From Zarea fungicola (lineage: Eukaryota; Ascomycota; Sordariomycetes; Hypocreales; Cordycipitaceae), in assembly GCA_900169235.1 (NCBI GenBank), contig FWCC01000067.1, forward strand, positions 62,001-126,000: a stretch of DNA of 64,000 nt, given 5' to 3'. The position numbers were made by a program, and so were the translations under genes. Shown here one piece after another: positions 63,245-64,000 of the stretch. Under the pieces are notes generated by a model. The model made no database searches and was not told where the DNA came from. It saw only the letters and a list, made by a program, of their open reading frames with translations. Positions within the stretch are counted from its first letter, which is position 1, and each line of letters begins with the position of its first letter.

Positions 63245-64000
63245 ACAAGGTGCATGGTCCAGCGTCTCACCCCCTGTATTTGTTTTTCGTTTAGACCCAT
63301 GCACTGCAAAATATTACAATATTGACCGCAACTTCAACCACAGTTGTACAGCGGACAGGGTCACACGCGAGTTATGCTTTAACAAATTTCTCCAAAGATC
63401 TTTGACGTTTCTTTTCACAGGGCCTAATTCAATTAAAATAATAATAATCAAGAGGTGTCCACTAGATGACATTAAAACGAACACGTAGCTGCCCTTCAGC
63501 GGCAACGGTGCAGTCACATGGGACAGGGCCAATTTCACTCCTGCAAAATCCTGCAGTGTGGCTTGCAATAACTCTGCATGTAATTAGAGCCAAAACTGGA
63601 GCGTAATAATACCGAAAGTACCTGTACTTGACCAGGGAGTTTACATGTTTTTTCTCTGCTCCTGCAGCACTCGTGCAGAACTAGCGGCAGGCGCCCACCC
63701 GACTCAAGCGCCACAACGTCGCATTAGCACAAAAGGGCAGCAATACGTGAAGCTTGTGGAGGGGCAGCACGGAGGATTAGATGCGGTGACCCTATTTTAA
63801 ATGCACTAGGATATCTGGGCGGAGAATAGAAGCGGAATCGCCTCTTTCGGGGCATATATGTCGGCCCAAGGCCACTCCACGAGCAAGGCAACTGTCAGAC
63901 GGCAAACAATCTCAAAAGAGGCGAGGATAAGGAGTTTTCAAGTTGTGTGAAATGAGCGGACTAAATGGCTGCCTATGGCGTATCACAGTTCGGCGCTTGC
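63245..64000. other. Right end of the window
   Basis: No supported gene; short open frames only. Nothing recognised. Confidence 0.4.

Overview
The window is nuclear DNA of a filamentous ascomycete, most likely a Sordariomycete close to Hypocreales. The support is direct. Genes are split by short introns (about 50-160 nt) with GTAAGT-like donors and CTAAC/CTGAC branch points. Start contexts are of the CA(A/C)CATGG type. The content is fungal: Atg7, Gpi11, Pmp3, Nce101, a Chs7-like protein, UDP-galactopyranose mutase and a giant hybrid histidine kinase. Exon limits were read by hand from splice signals, reading-frame continuity and family conservation. No transcript or database was consulted.

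Layout, left to right. 1-2.6 kb: no gene seen. 2.6-7.2 kb: dCMP deaminase (-), an intron-containing tRNA-Glu(CTC) (-) and ATG7 (+). 7.2-10.1 kb: a gap holding a broken Zn2Cys6 fragment. 10.2-10.6 kb: PMP3 (-), split into four exons, one of 10 nt. 13.3-14.3 kb: GPI11 (-). 15.3 kb: an 81-residue, probably mitochondrial membrane protein (+). 16.4-18.4 kb: a seven-exon MFS anion transporter (+). 18.4-22.5 kb: gene-poor. 22.5-23.6 kb: Chs7-like membrane protein (+). 24.6-26.3 kb: TFIIH subunit SSL1 (+). 26.9-28.1 kb: HPPD (-), head-to-head with a TTC36-like TPR protein (+) at 29.7 kb. 30.6 kb: NCE101 (-). 31.2-32.3 kb: RPL27 (+). 33.3-34.7 kb: TPT-family sugar-phosphate/nucleotide-sugar transporter (-). 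34.7-38.6 kb: gene-poor. 38.6-40.5 kb: UDP-galactopyranose mutase (+). 42.4-50.1 kb: a 2492-residue hybrid histidine kinase (+). 51.1-52.4 kb: uncharacterised gene (+). 52.7-54.4 kb: F-box protein (+). 55.0-56.4 kb: drug/metabolite-type transporter (-). 57.7-58.9 kb: aldo-keto reductase (-). 60.9-63.0 kb: remains of an ABCC transporter (+) with an intact-looking C-terminal nucleotide-binding domain. 63.1 kb: a 138-bp near-palindrome.

Most genes are housekeeping (pyrimidine metabolism, autophagy, GPI anchors, transcription/repair, ribosome, galactofuranose supply, phosphorelay signalling), and they do not form a biosynthetic cluster. The most suggestive functional link is the divergent pair HPPD / TTC36-like. 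In mammals TTC36 has been connected to the stability of HPPD, the enzyme encoded next door here. Accessory character appears only in the gene-poor gaps and in the right end (58.9-64 kb), which holds decayed gene remains and the palindrome.
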